A stretch of DNA of 25,094 bases from NCBI GenBank assembly GCA_963170055.1, contig CAUJGJ010000444.1, positions 3,309,424 through 3,334,517 on the forward strand, given 5' to 3'. Position 1 is the stretch's first letter, and each line of letters opens with the position of its first letter. Source of the DNA: Halisarca cf. caerulea. Taxonomy: Eukaryota; Porifera; Demospongiae; Chondrillida; Halisarcidae. The position numbers and the translations under genes were made by a program. Positions 9,502-19,829 of the stretch are shown here, in pieces. Under the pieces are notes generated by a model, which was not told the origin of the DNA, ran no database searches, and was given only the letters and a program-made list of their open reading frames with translations.

Positions 9502-9915
9502 ATGGCAGGGTTCCTGTGAAGGATGTACGTATGTATGTACTCATTGCAGTGCAGAGCAGTTTACGTATGCAATCTTTACATTTTTTACGATATACGTAAA
9601 TCATCAAAACCTGAACGTTCTACGGCCACAAATAGGGTTCCCAGCAACTGGTACAGGTACAAACGGGTTCCCAGCAGACCAGGGCGTTTCGTTACGTGAC
9701 CCCACTGCAGTTTATCATTTGTGCTATACCCCACACCATCCCTTGCAGTTTTTATACAGCCTTCACTTTCGCACACATGAAATGGCATCTGAGTGATTGA
9801 CTGTGTTCAAGAGTGCTGCTGTGTCTTTGTGATGATGAGTAGTGTGTGGTGGAGGGCCACATTTGAGATTGGTCCTGTGAGCAGCTGTACTATTCTGTCT
9901 CTGCCAATGATGCAG
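9247..9915 (+). other. Intron 9
   Basis: No exon. The first 40 bases and the last 60 bases match intron 3, confirming homology. It has a GT tract at 9447-9498 and a short direct repeat GGGTTCCCAGCA (9637 and 9665). Confidence 0.65.
9447..9498 (+). repeat. (GT)n microsatellite in intron 9
   Basis: About 52 bases of pure GT, not at a splice site. Confidence 0.96.
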
Positions 9916-10117
9916 GAGTTCGATCAGGAGGTGGCCAAGCACTACCCTACGGTAGTGGACCTGATGGAAACAGAGGGGAAACTCCTGGGGGCGGATCTAG
10001 AACAAATTGTGCCATTCGAAGGTGAACGACCGGTCAGTTCAGAAGAAAAGCCGAAAGTGAAATTCTCTGAAGAGAAGAAGAAAAGAAAGAAGAAGGGAAG
10101 CAAGGAAGCTTTGCCAG
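9916..10117 (+). CDS. Exon 10: first part of loop-containing repeat, copy B (twin of exon 4)
   Basis: The exon has 67 codons plus one base (phase 0 to 1) with acceptor AATGATGCAG, as in exon 4. It begins EFDQEVAKHYPTVVDLME and ends in the basic cluster EKKKRKKKGSK (10072-10104) followed by EALP. The Lys/Arg cluster is conserved while residues before it vary (SLEEKPKVKSSG against SSEEKPKVKFSE), which suggests the charge is selected. The donor is CCAG|GTGAGA. Unlike exon 4 there is no long GT tract behind it. Confidence 0.9.
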
Positions 10118-10361
10118 GTGAGAAGAGACCCCAAGGTGTGTGAATTGTGTTCATTTGCACTGTTTTGTGTTGATGGTGTCTGTGTCTTGTGTATACTAAA
10201 ATTAAAGTAGTAATTGCATCCAATAGTTGAGGCTATTAACCTTGATTGATCTGTTGTGCCCATTCAGCAAGAGAAACAATTAATTATCCAGTGACTGTGT
10301 CACCATAGACCCCACATATAGTGTCTTTGGTGTAGCTAGTGTAGTGGCTGGAGTGCACTTG

Positions 10362-10474
10362 TCCCACTTTGTCCAGACAGCTTCTTTGCTTCCATAATTT
10401 TATGCTGATGTTATTGGTTTGGCTGACGTCAGCATAAAATTATGGAGACAAGAAGCAGTCCGGGCAATGTGGGG
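10362..10474. repeat. Long inverted repeat, MITE-like, in intron 10
   Basis: The left arm (TCCCACTTTGTCCAGACAGC, then CTTC...CCATAATTTTATGCTGA) is complementary with few mismatches to the right arm (TCAGCATAAAATTATGG, then GAAGCAGTCCGGGCAATGTG). Arms are about 46 bases around a 20-base spacer. The inner CCATAATTTTATGCTGA pairs perfectly. No target duplication could be assigned. Confidence 0.8.
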
Positions 10475-10808
10475 GGACTGGGGGTATGTACACACAGGGC
10501 TCAGAACAGCAGTCTACTATCTGCTATTTTTCTGTACAAACCTCAAATGCACTTCTGTATGTTCTGTTCTGGGTGCCACTTACAGTAGCCTCTGGCTAAA
10601 GGTTCCCCAGGTTAAATAGGAATTCCCTATACCCTGTACCCTGTATAAACTCAGTCATCCCTCTGTGCAGATCCCGGGATACATAATATGTACGTACGTA
10701 TGATTGTAAGGTGCTGGAGTGTTCTTTCTAGACAGGTTTCACTGGTACATTTGCAGCTATGTTTGTCGAGGAGAACGTGTGCATTCATGCACATGTGATA
10801 AGTGTGCA

Positions 10809-10811
<3 letters not shown>

Positions 10812-10885
<74 letters not shown>

Positions 10886-10952
10886 CGCACACACTGGTTT
10901 TCTCCCATCAGCACACATACACACGCACACACTGATTTTCTCCCATCAGCAC
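10812..10952 (-). repeat. (CA)n microsatellite with a duplicated 32-bp edge, intron 10
   Basis: The only long tract that is CA, not GT, on the gene's sense strand. After it ACACGCACACACTG-G/A-TTTTCTCCCATCAGCACA occurs twice (10883 and 10921). Confidence 0.93.
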
Positions 10953-11082
10953 AGTACATACTCATGTAGTAGCCATAGTACATACCTCTAACTGTACTGT
11001 AGCAGATACAGACTCCTTCACCTGTAATTGATACCAGGGCGAACCATGTTGAATATTTGATCTTTCCCGAATGTATGTTAGG

Positions 11083-11103
11083 TGGTGTGTGTGTGTGTGT
11101 GTG
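11083..11103 (+). repeat. Short (GT)n tract in intron 10
   Basis: About 20 bases of GT some 50 bases before the exon 11 acceptor. Confidence 0.9.
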
Positions 11104-11152
11104 CAGGGGGAGGGAGGTGATGTTCACATCTAAGGATTCCCCTCTCTTGTAG

Positions 11153-11277
11153 CCTTCATGCTGAGACCAGGTGCACAGGAGGTGGTGGACGACGCAGCTG
11201 AACTGAGAAGAAGATATGAAGAACTGAAGAAGCAGTCAACAGGTAAAGTGGAGGATGTCACCGATCTACTAGCAAAG
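11153..11277 (+). CDS. Exon 11: helix C part of loop-containing repeat, copy B (twin of exon 5)
   Basis: The exon has two bases plus 41 codons (phase 1 to 0), acceptor CCCCTCTCTTGTAG as in exon 5. The protein AFMLRPGAQEVVDDAAELRR is unchanged from exon 5; the only visible difference is KQSTGK against KQAAGK. It ends TDLLAK with the donor AAG|GTGTGTGTG at the start of a GT tract, so this splice-site tract was present before the block duplicated. Confidence 0.9.
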
Positions 11278-11433
<156 letters not shown>

Positions 11434-11642
11434 AACAGTTTTGCATCAGTATTTGTTTCAGTGTCCAGTGAGTAAACTTCATTCACACAGTCACTCAATC
11501 AGCCACTATGAGGTGTTCAGGTGCACGAGACTTTATGTATGTGGGTGAATACATCTCAGTAGTATATACTCTGTGTACGTGTGTACGCAAGTACTGAGTG
11601 ATTCCACTGTGCTTGTGTATGTGGTGTTGCTCTTTGGCGTAG

Positions 11643-11771
11643 GTCCAGAAGTATGAGACAGATCACGAGCAGTTCTGCGACTGGTTGAGTGACAAGAAGC
11701 AGGAAATCGACCACTTTGGCCCCGTTCCAGTGACACCAGAGGAAGTGGAGAAGGAACTAAAGAAAGTCCAA
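11643..11771 (+). CDS. Exon 12: helix A part of repeat, end of copy B
   Basis: The exon has 43 codons, phase 0-0, acceptor TTTGGCGTAG and donor CAA|GTGAGTACC. It starts VQKYETDHEQFCDWLSDKKQ and ends EKELKKVQ. It keeps the framework of exon 6 (KYE, D, EQ, CDWL) but is one codon shorter and strongly diverged after the tryptophan, in contrast to the near-identity of the other five exon pairs. Confidence 0.88.
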
Positions 11772-11791
11772 GTGAGTACCTCGTGGCAGTA

Positions 11792-11964
11792 CAGTAAAAC
11801 AGGTCTTAAACTTGCACATAAAGACCACCTGACTATAGGGACCACAGTAGGCTGGCTCATTGTCCACTTGATTTGTACTAACGCACCTCCGTACAAGGAC
11901 CACCTGTCTACAGAGACCACAATCACTTGGTCCCTTGAGTGGTTGTTGTCGACAGGTTTTGCTG
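11792..11964. mobile_element. MITE-like element in intron 12
   Basis: The ends CAGTAAAACAGGTC and GACAGGTTTTGCTG are inverted copies; TA precedes the left end. The interior (AAGGACCACCTGTCTACAGA, then ACTTGGTCCCTTGAGTGG) matches the element at 22648-22836, so both belong to one family. Confidence 0.8.
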
Positions 11965-12314
11965 GACATATTTTTCATCAAACATTTTTTTTTTCACATA
12001 AGCATGCATTCTGATGTACGTACATTATGAGGTATGTAGATACATATGTATGTAGGTATGTATGTACATACATGTGTACTTGTGTATATGCACATGTGCA
12101 CATGTACGTATGTAGTATATGATGGCATGCAAAATTGAGATATTCATTTTGTGCATTGTCAACTGGATGACCTGCAATTCCGTAATTTTGCATCTCCTCA
12201 CTGAGGTTGCTGTGGGGAAGTCAGTAATTTCTATCTAAATTTTGCTCCCACTGAACAAGCACTTATTATGTGTGTACGTACGTTCATTTTTGCATACATT
12301 GGAACTTGCATAGT

Positions 12315-12700
12315 GAGTTAGTACGTGTTCCTGGTTTAGTACATCCTCCTGGATAGTGAGTACTCCTCATTCTGTCCCTGTGTATACCTCATGTACATAA
12401 ACCAACCCTGATAGTAAGTACCTGGTTTAGTACATCCTCCTGGATAGTAAGTACTCCTCATTCTGTCCCTGTGTATACCTCATGTACATAAACCAACCCT
12501 GATAGTAAGTACCTGGTTTAGTACATCCTCCTGGATAGTAAGTACTCCTCATTCTGTCCCTGTGTATACCTCATGTACATAAACCAACCCTGATAGTAAG
12601 TACCTGGTTTAGTACATCCTCCTGGATAGTAAGTACTCCTCATTCTGTCCCTGTGTATACCTCATTATGGAGTATGGTAGTACTCCATGTATGTAAGCCA
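12315..12700. repeat. 91-bp minisatellite, four copies, intron 12
   Basis: CCTGGTTTAGTACATCCTCC recurs at 12330, 12421, 12512 and 12603, exactly 91 bases apart. Each unit also carries CATTCTGTCCCTGTGTATAC and ACATAAACCAACCCTGATAG. Middle copies are almost identical, so the array is recent or homogenised. Confidence 0.94.
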
Positions 12701-12818
12701 ACTGTGATATAATGTAAATGTGTACCTCTGATGATAAGTATTGGTTTCTAAGCAAGTTCTACTGTGTACACGTACTTACCTTAGATGTATTGTTCATTGT
12801 GTTATACGCGTGTCTCAG

Positions 12819-13148
12819 GATTTGAAAGACGAGTTTGAAGGGAAAGAGCCGCAACTTGAGGACGTCACCAACCTTGGCTCTCAGTTGGTGGACCACTCAG
12901 GACCCACCACCAGCTCCGAAGCTGTCAAGGCCAAGCTGTCCGACACCAACCACACTTGGGATGACCTCATGGATGCACTTGACAGGAGGGAAGAGAGCTT
13001 GAAGGGAGGACAGGAGAAGGCCCTGGGGTACCAGGACTGTCTTGACAACTTGTCAAAATGGCTGAAGGAGGTAGAAGAGAAGCTGGATGAGCCGGAGAAG
13101 ACAACTGGAGATCCAGTGGAGATTGCCAACCAGTGTGCAGAGACCAAG
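12819..13148 (+). CDS. Exon 13: spectrin repeat
   Basis: The exon has 110 codons, phase 0-0, acceptor CGTGTCTCAG and donor AAG|GTTTGTAC. It begins DLKDEFEGKEPQLEDVTNLG, has HTWDDLMDALDRREESL for helix C, LSKWLKEVEEKLDEPEK for helix A, and ends NQCAETK. It lies just after the duplicated block and has no close copy here, though the WDDL segment resembles exons 1 and 7. Confidence 0.92.
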
Positions 13149-13238
13149 GTTTGTACATATAGCAAGAGTTGTATGTGTGTGTACATACGTACGTCTATGT
13201 TTGCAGTGATTGTAGCATTTTGTGTATGCTTGTGAATC

Positions 13239-13414
<176 letters not shown>

Positions 13415-13499
13415 TACGTATGTATTTATATGTATTACAGTATATCCAAATGTGAGTATGTATTTCTGATACCTTTTTGCCACCATCCACTGACTAAAG

Positions 13500-13815
13500 G
13501 GAGTGGCTGCAGACATTGCCAACCACAAACCTGACCTCGATGATCTGCTGGCAAAGGCCGAGGAACTGGAAAAGACCCAAAACCTCCCACCAGGACACTT
13601 GGGAGAGAAGGATGTCGAGAAGAGGTTTAAAGCTGTGGAAGAGAAGGCAAAAGAAAGAGCAGAGAAGTTGGATGATGTCTTGAAGGATGTCTTTAAAACT
13701 GAGTCTGATCTGTCAGATCTAATTGAAGCGCTGAAGGATGTAAATCATCCTTTGTCCATTCACGAACCAGTTCATGTGACCACTGATGACATTCAGAGGC
13801 AGCTCGATGAGCTTG

Positions 13816-13817
<2 letters not shown>
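13500..13817 (+). CDS. Exon 14: spectrin repeat
   Basis: The exon has 106 codons, phase 0-0, the shortest full repeat here. The start GVAADIANHKPDLDDLL aligns with the starts of exons 2 and 8 (DIANHQPQFE), which fixes the first codon. The acceptor is CTGACTAAAG|GGA, an AAG rather than the usual CAG or TAG; the nearby GCAG at 13509-13512 would put the exon out of frame. It ends QRQLDELE with donor GTGTGTGTG opening a 44-base GT tract. Helix A lacks the usual tryptophan (LSDLIEALKD). Confidence 0.88.

Positions 13818-13861
<44 letters not shown>
13818..13861 (+). repeat. (GT)n microsatellite at the exon 14 donor
   Basis: The first base of the intron is the first base of the tract. Confidence 0.97.
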
Positions 13862-13862
<1 letters not shown>

Positions 13863-13895
13863 GTGGCATGTTCGTATGTACGTATGTATGTATGT

Positions 13896-14602
13896 CAGTG
13901 TTCTCCCCAGGCCATTTAAGAGTAGCGGCCCGCTACGCCTTCATTTTGGAAGGCTTAGCGGCCGCTACTCCTTCATTTTGGGAGGCTTAGCGGCCGCTAC
14001 TCCTTAAATTTGCCTGTGACTGTCCTCTATAACCTTATCAGTTTTACCATGGTTGCACTCACCAAGAAAACTTGACAAACAGGTAGCTTCGACAATTATT
14101 GAAAGTAACTGTTTATCGAACGTAAGATTTTATGTATGCAACTTGAAACAGATTGCAGTTACTTAAATTCGAGCGGTACCGTTCTCATCATTCCTTCCTT
14201 TTCTTAGGCTGAATAAACCAAATAGCACGAAGAGCGGCCATTTTTAGGCAAAGGCATGATACGCATAATTGTGAACGGGTGCTCTCATTGCGCGCAACAA
14301 GGCGAAACGTACCCGCTGATAGCACTCCTAGCTCTAGTACTGCCAAGCACTGCAGCAGCGGTGCTGATCCAAGATGGAGATCAGATTTTCCTTTGAATGT
14401 TCTGCTCCTTATTTTGGACTGCCTTAATTTTAGACATATGAACGTGTTTAATTTAACAGTACTCTTTTGATTTACTTGCACATTAGGTTTACTAATAGAT
14501 TGTGGCAATAACATTGTGTAACTGTTGGATTGTGATGGTTTGCTATTGGTGTAGTAACTTGCGATTGCTAAGCGCCTTAAAAAAATCCTGGGGAGAACAC
14601 TG
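13896..14602. mobile_element. 707-bp inverted-repeat transposon in intron 14
   Basis: CAGTGTTCTCCCCAGG at the left end is perfectly complementary to CCTGGGGAGAACACTG at the right end, with weaker pairing inside. TATGT flanks both ends (13891-13895 and 14603-14607), a possible 5-bp target duplication, though TATG is common here. Just inside the left end a GC-rich unit (AGCGGCCGCTACTCCTT plus CATTTTGGGAGGCTT) occurs about three times. The minus-strand open frame inside it is not a recognisable transposase. Superfamily open. Confidence 0.85.
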
Positions 14603-14894
14603 TATGTACGCATTTTAACACTTATGTATATACATATGTACGTATGTACATTCATACATGTTGCTATATTTTGATGTTTGGAATGACCCGAAGTGTAAAC
14701 CACATACGGTACTTTCCATAGAAATGTAGCACTCAGTCGTATCCACAGTCGCTCAGTGCTTCATCATCACCAGTTGTGCTTGTGATATTGAAGTATGTAA
14801 GCATACGGTAGTTTTCTTAATAAGCTGGACAATGACCAGCAGTCAGACTGTTGAGTGCTTACTGTCCGTCCAGGTGATGATTGCTGCTTGACCA

Positions 14895-15094
14895 NNNNNN
14901 NNNNNNNNNNNNNNNNNNNNNNNNNNNNNNNNNNNNNNNNNNNNNNNNNNNNNNNNNNNNNNNNNNNNNNNNNNNNNNNNNNNNNNNNNNNNNNNNNNNN
15001 NNNNNNNNNNNNNNNNNNNNNNNNNNNNNNNNNNNNNNNNNNNNNNNNNNNNNNNNNNNNNNNNNNNNNNNNNNNNNNNNNNNNNNNNNNNNNN
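14895..15094. other. Assembly gap (200 Ns) in intron 14
   Basis: Exactly 200 unknown bases, a conventional scaffold spacer, so the true intron length is unknown and an exon could be hidden. The flanking exons join in phase without one. Confidence 0.99.
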
Positions 15095-15829
15095 GGTGTT
15101 GACCACCGAGCTCAAAGAAGCAGCAGGCCGAAAATAGTACCAAGGATCACGTGACGTATGTTCAGTTACGAAAGCCCTGTCAACTAGAAGAGATAGAAAC
15201 TTTGATTTTCCCTTGTACAGCTTGCGTTCTGTCATCCTTTTGTAGGCAGACATGTATTGACTAAAAGTGTTACCAATTTCCTAGAAAGCGGCTCCTGTTT
15301 TTGGCTGGCGATTCTGTCAAGTTTGTATGTGTAGTGTTCCCAACAGCAGACGACTCTCAAGTTTGTAACAGCACGTCTTTCTTCTGCCAGGATTGTCAGT
15401 CTGTCAGCAACTTCACCTTTCGTCACAAAACAAGTGTGCATGTTTCAGATATGAAGCTGCCACTCGCTATGTTGCATAGGTAACTTTCGAGCAGTTGAAG
15501 TTGCTGCACAAATGGACGCTTGTGGATACGTTGTGCACAAATTCTTGAAGTCTAGCTCACATGTTCTGTTCTTAGACACCTTCATTGATAGTCGCGAGCT
15601 TGTCTCATCTTCCCCCAATGAAAGCAGATACGTAACAGTATTCACGTTAAGTGTTTCAATAAGTAAGTGGCCTCAAGGCTTTAAACGAACTAGTACGCAA
15701 CTCACTGTCTTACGCAATATCCTATACCACGAGGTCGTGACATAGGAGATCATTCGTATTCATTTAATGGTTGGTCAGGTGGTTATCACCTGATCGGTTC
15801 ATTGAAATCGTTATAGCTTCTATGGAAAG
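15095..15829 (+). other. Intron 14 body after the gap
   Basis: Unique-looking sequence with short open frames on both strands and no domain I recognise; possibly a worn transposon. A small palindrome TCAGGTGGTTATCACCTGA lies at 15775-15793. Confidence 0.45.
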
Positions 15830-16190
15830 TACTGTACGTATGTACACACTTGTACATTTGTATTCTGTATGTATGTATCTAATTATAATATGCGTTTGTT
15901 GTTTCAGCATGGACATACAATGTCTATGGTTTCAGTGCCTTTTCACAGATTGTACACATACATACATGTGTATATACACCATCTTGTACTGTGTTATGCT
16001 TTGCTGTGTATGTAGGTATGTGTGTACTGTAATGATAAAAATAGTATGATAAAATGCCATATATACGTACACACTTGTACATTCATATGTACGTATGTAT
16101 TTGGTTAAGTGCCTTAGTATGTTTCAGCATGGACATAGAGTGTCTATGGTTTCAGTGCCTTTGCACAGTATGTACATGTGTACGTATATG
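15830..16190. repeat. Direct duplication, about 220 bp apart, in intron 14
   Basis: GTTTCAGCATGGACATA followed by GTGTCTATGGTTTCAGTGCC (or AATGTC variant) occurs at 15901 and 16121, with similar GTACACACTTGTACATT segments before each copy. Confidence 0.85.
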
Positions 16191-16232
16191 TACGTAGGTA
16201 CGTGTGTACTGTGTACGTATATTTCCACGCAG

Positions 16233-16842
16233 GAGTTGAAGAGGACTCATGACGAACTTCAGCCAAGGGTGGAAGCTGTTGTAGCAGCTGGTGAGGTGTT
16301 TGCAGTACCTCCGGGGGAGGGGGAGGATGTGCCTGACGGCGCCTCAACTGGCAGCTCTGCACTCAGCGATTACTTATCTCCTGGAAACTCTGACTTGAAA
16401 GAGAAGAAATCAAAGTCTTCAAAGGAGCAAGAAGATGTCGATCATCCTTCAAAATCATCCAGAAAGAAGAAGGGCAAGAAGGGTGTGGGTAAGGAGAAAA
16501 GTCCTAAACCAAAAAGACAAGGTAAAGACAAAGGAGAGGGCAAAGGCCCACACAAAGGTGCTGCTGGTGACAAGACCAAGCCAGAATTCACCCCCATTGA
16601 TGTACCATCGGGCCCTGTTCTTCACTGTCAACTTGAAAAAGTGAAAGATTTGAACTCTAACAATGATGCTCTTCTCGATGATTGGTTGGACAAGACAAAG
16701 AATGGCTTGGAGACAGCAAAGAAGTTTGAAGGTGATTATGACCATCTTTACCAGTGGATTCAGGACAAGAAGGCTGAACTTGACAATGTTGGTCCCGTGG
16801 GAGCCACAGAAGAGAGAATCAAGGAGCAAATAAAGATGGTTG

Positions 16843-16844
<2 letters not shown>
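16233..16844 (+). CDS. Exon 15: spectrin repeat with a long Lys-rich, disordered loop
   Basis: The exon has 204 codons, phase 0-0, acceptor TTCCACGCAG and donor GAG|GTGTGTGTG. It starts as a normal helix B (ELKRTHDELQPRVEAVVAAG), then about 95 extra residues rich in Ser, Gly, Pro and Lys (KEKKSKSSKEQ, RKKKGKKGVGKEKSPKPKRQ, KGPHKGAAGDKTKPEF), and returns to helices with LLDDWLDKTKNGL and YQWIQDKKAEL. The loop occupies the same place as the shorter basic loop of exons 4 and 10. A GGTAAG inside the loop (about 16490) could act as a cryptic donor, but the frame is open throughout, so I keep one exon. Confidence 0.88.

Positions 16845-16883
<39 letters not shown>
16845..16883 (+). repeat. (GT)n microsatellite at the exon 15 donor, split by a transposon
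   Basis: The tract starts at the first intron base and is cut after 39 bases by the element at 16884-17819; GT continues at 17820-17836. Confidence 0.96.
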
Positions 16884-16887
<4 letters not shown>

Positions 16888-17819
16888 GTTGGGGGTAACT
16901 AAATACCAAAGTAATATATTACGTAATATTATTACTTTTGCAGGGATTAAGTAATATAACTACGTAAATACCTGTCTTGGAACTAGTAATATATTACAAT
17001 TAGCTCTGTGGTGAAAGTAATGCATTACCACATTATAGAACTAAGTAAGTTTGTGGCTATAATAATGGTTATAAGTGAAAACAGAGCTTTTGTCATCAAG
17101 GACGACACAGAATTGCTAGTAAGATGGTCACATTATTGGTGCTCTGGGCTGCACAACATATGCAGTATGCCAGCAGATTTTGTCTTGGTTTTGAAATGGA
17201 CTACATTTGTTTCATGAATGGCCAAGTCTGATTCTAGCATTAATGATCCTACATGCTAAGATAATGTTCACCTTTAGGGGGTTAAAATTGTCTCTGGGAT
17301 GCAACTTGGAGGTACCGTATATCTTCTAATTTCTCGGCATTCTTATTTTTCGGCAGTTGAGACAAACGTTGCAGTTTTCTTCTAATTCTTGCCGAATTTA
17401 TTCGTCTTCTAAATCCTCGTCACTCTTCCAATTCCTCGTCACTAACGCTTGGTTCCCAACTATCCTTATAGACAGGGTATCCTCTAACAGCAGCAATTGT
17501 GCTCAAACTAAAGGCGGCCATTTGTATTACCCATATAAAAATGGCCTCCCGCGACTTCTAATTATTCGTCATGCTTCTAATATTTCGTCAGGCTTGGCTA
17601 AAAGGCTATTCTTCTTCTAAATGACGTTGTTTTTCTGAACTTTGCCTTGCCGAAAAATTAGAAGATATACGGTAATTTGTGGGAGCAAATGTAATCTGTA
17701 ATATTATTACTAGTTACATTTATTATTGAGTAATATGTAACTGTAATGCATTACAAGTTTTCATAGTAATATGTAATATGTAACGAGATTACTTTTCAAA
17801 AGTAACGACCCCAACACTG
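16884..17819. mobile_element. 936-bp inverted-repeat element inserted in the exon 15 GT tract
   Basis: The left end CAGTGTTGGGGGTAACT pairs with the right end AGTAACGACCCCAACACTG, and the AT-rich interior arms (AGTAATATATTACGTAAT and relatives) are also partly complementary. GT repeat lies directly on both sides, so it inserted into the microsatellite. It contains a second element (17315-17672). Without that the outer element is about 575 bp and non-coding. Confidence 0.87.
17315..17672. mobile_element. MITE nested inside the 16884-17819 element
   Basis: CCGTATATCTTCTAATTTC at the left end pairs with AAAATTAGAAGATATACGG at the right, extending into CGGC/GCCG. It is flanked by TA on both sides (17313-17314 and 17673-17674). 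It is internally rich in TTCTAAT and CGTC/TCGTC motifs; no transposase. Confidence 0.9.
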
Positions 17820-17996
17820 GTGTGTGTGTGTGTGTGCGCGTGCGTGCATGCATGTGTACGTGCATGTATATTTGTTAGTTGAAATCCATCATATGCATAT
17901 ATGCATACGTAAGCTAACCTTATGCACATGTATGTACATATGCATTAAAGTTCATTCATGGTAGTCTGCTAACCATTGATTTGTACATCTGTATAC

Positions 17997-18175
17997 CAGT
18001 GTTCACCCAGAATATAACCTTGGGCATGTTGAATATGTACACACCACATACGTACATACATATACATACATACAATGAGTCACAATAGATTGCAACTTCA
18101 GTTTTTGGCACTAGCATGGTTAAGGAGGCATGTTGGACAGGCATGCCCTAAGATACGTACCTAGGGAGAACACTG
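17997..18175. mobile_element. Short MITE in intron 15
   Basis: The left end CAGTGTTCACCCAG and right end CTAGGGAGAACACTG are imperfect inverted copies and share the CAGTGTTC start of the element at 13896-14602. The target duplication is unclear. Confidence 0.65.
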
Positions 18176-18567
18176 TACATCAACTATGCCTGCATGAGTG
18201 TGTTAACAAGATCCTCATACATACTGCAGAGCTAGAAGTAGCTGCCTGCCATCTGCCATTTTCCAGACAAAACATGAATATGGCTGACCAAATTGAGTTG
18301 GGTCAGCCATTTGGCTGACCACTAAAACTGAGAGTTAAGTCTCTGTTATCGGCTATCACAGTCGAGTGTTAATTTGTTGTGCCAATCTCAAGGTTCAGTA
18401 CTGAAGATTCCTTTGTATACGTACATAATCGGTGATGGTCAGAAATGGCTGAACAATCTTCAAACTGTCCTACCAATATATTTCTGGGTCAGCCGTTTGT
18501 CCTAGAAAGGTCAAATGCTATTTCTACCACTGAATACTGTATTTATGTCCTGTCCCGCATTGCGTAG
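18176..18567 (+). other. Intron 15, last part
   Basis: No exon before the acceptor at 18567. GGTCAGCCATTTGGCTGACC (18301-18320) is a palindrome, and GGTCAGCCGTTTG recurs at 18487, so this may be part of another repeat. Confidence 0.5.
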
Positions 18568-18892
18568 GACGCTCAAGCTGCTTTGGAGGAGAAGAAACCA
18601 ATGCTGACAGCAGTGTGCGATCTGGGCGGTGAGCTGTGCAAGGAGGCCGTCCCTCCTGACGTGGACTTCATCCAGGAAGAGCTGGAGAAGCTGAACACAG
18701 CCTTTGGTTCGCTGGAAGACAGCCTGAAGGATCGAGTTGCGTCCCTCTTGAAGGGTGGAGAGTTAAGTGACGAGTACAAAGAAGCACGTGATGATGCTGC
18801 GAGTGCTATTGGTGACAAACAGGACAAAGTTTCTCATCTTCCACCAGTTGGTTCTGATATTGAGACTGTGCAGGCCCAGATTGAAGAATGCA

Positions 18893-18894
<2 letters not shown>
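18568..18894 (+). CDS. Exon 16: spectrin repeat
   Basis: The exon has 109 codons, phase 0-0, acceptor CATTGCGTAG and donor AAG|GTGTGTGTG at the start of a 274-base GT tract. It starts DAQAALEEKKPMLTAVCDLG, has LNTAFGSLEDSLKDRVASLL for helix C, and ends VQAQIEECK. Neither tryptophan of the repeat is present (phenylalanine in helix C, no tryptophan in helix A), so this is a diverged repeat recognised from length, phase and flanking pattern. Confidence 0.9.
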
Positions 18895-18990
<96 letters not shown>

Positions 18991-19021
18991 ATGTGTGTGT
19001 GCGTGCATGCATGCATGTGTG

Positions 19022-19069
<48 letters not shown>

Positions 19070-19110
19070 CGTGCGTGCGTGCGTGCGTGTGTGTGTGTGT
19101 GTGCGTGCGC

Positions 19111-19168
<58 letters not shown>
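18895..19168 (+). repeat. (GT)n microsatellite at the exon 16 donor
   Basis: About 274 bases from the first intron base, with GCGT/GCAT and GCGC blocks in the middle. Confidence 0.97.
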
Positions 19169-19170
<2 letters not shown>

Positions 19171-19373
19171 TCCATTGAGTTATTCGTAGATTTGGATGTA
19201 CTTACTACACAAATCTAAGTTCATTTGCATGTGCTTTGGCATGCACATGCGTATATCTCTTAATTGTATGTCGTAAGCATTTGCAAGTATAAAACATTTG
19301 TACTAACGTATGTGCATGATTTGTATGTATATTATACACATACAGTACATACGTACGTTTGTACATACGTATG

Positions 19374-19569
19374 TTTATACCTCTGATAGTGGACTTTCCT
19401 AAATGAGGACACAGTAAAATAATCCTCTCTACAGAGGACATGACTTACGTTCCCAGTACAATTCCTACAATACATTTTGAACCTCTTAAAGAGGAAAACC
19501 TCTATACAAAAAACAAATCAGCTGATTTTATGTAGTCCCCAGAGTGTCCTTCATTCAGAGGTTCAACTG
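19374..19569. mobile_element. MITE-like element in intron 16
   Basis: The right end GTCCTTCATTCAGAGGTTCAACTG followed by TA is the inverted form of the CAGT-GAACCTCT start seen at 2517. The left end (ACCTCTGATAGTGGAC) is decayed. The element ends 59 bases before exon 17. Confidence 0.6.
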
Positions 19570-19628
19570 TACATTCACATACATACGAATATGTTTCTCA
19601 CTTGCACCATTCACTTCTGCGCACACAG

Positions 19629-19829
19629 TCTTTGGAAAGTGAAGTTGACGCTCTCAAGGAGAAGCTGTCGAAGGCGCAGGACAAGGGCAGAAAGCTGATG
19701 GACGTGTGCAGCGAAGAAGAAGCCCAGACGATCAACGATGAGCTGCAGGACTTGGCTGCTCAGTGGAACAAACTCAATGCAGATGTGTATGCCAGGAAGC
19801 ATAAGCTTGAAGAGGCCCTGTTGGAGCTT

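Noticed and set aside
14188..14703. 171-codon minus-strand open frame over the intron 14 transposon as a possible transposase
   Set aside because: No catalytic or zinc-finger pattern I recognise, and it runs past the element's end.
15232..15645. Minus-strand open frames after the N gap as a possible nested gene
   Set aside because: Short, broken by stops, no domain recognised; could be a transposon relic, but not supportable.
16484..16500. GGTAAG in exon 15 as a real donor removing the basic loop
   Set aside because: The frame stays open over the whole loop and the composition is strongly biased toward lysine codons; kept as a possible cryptic site only.
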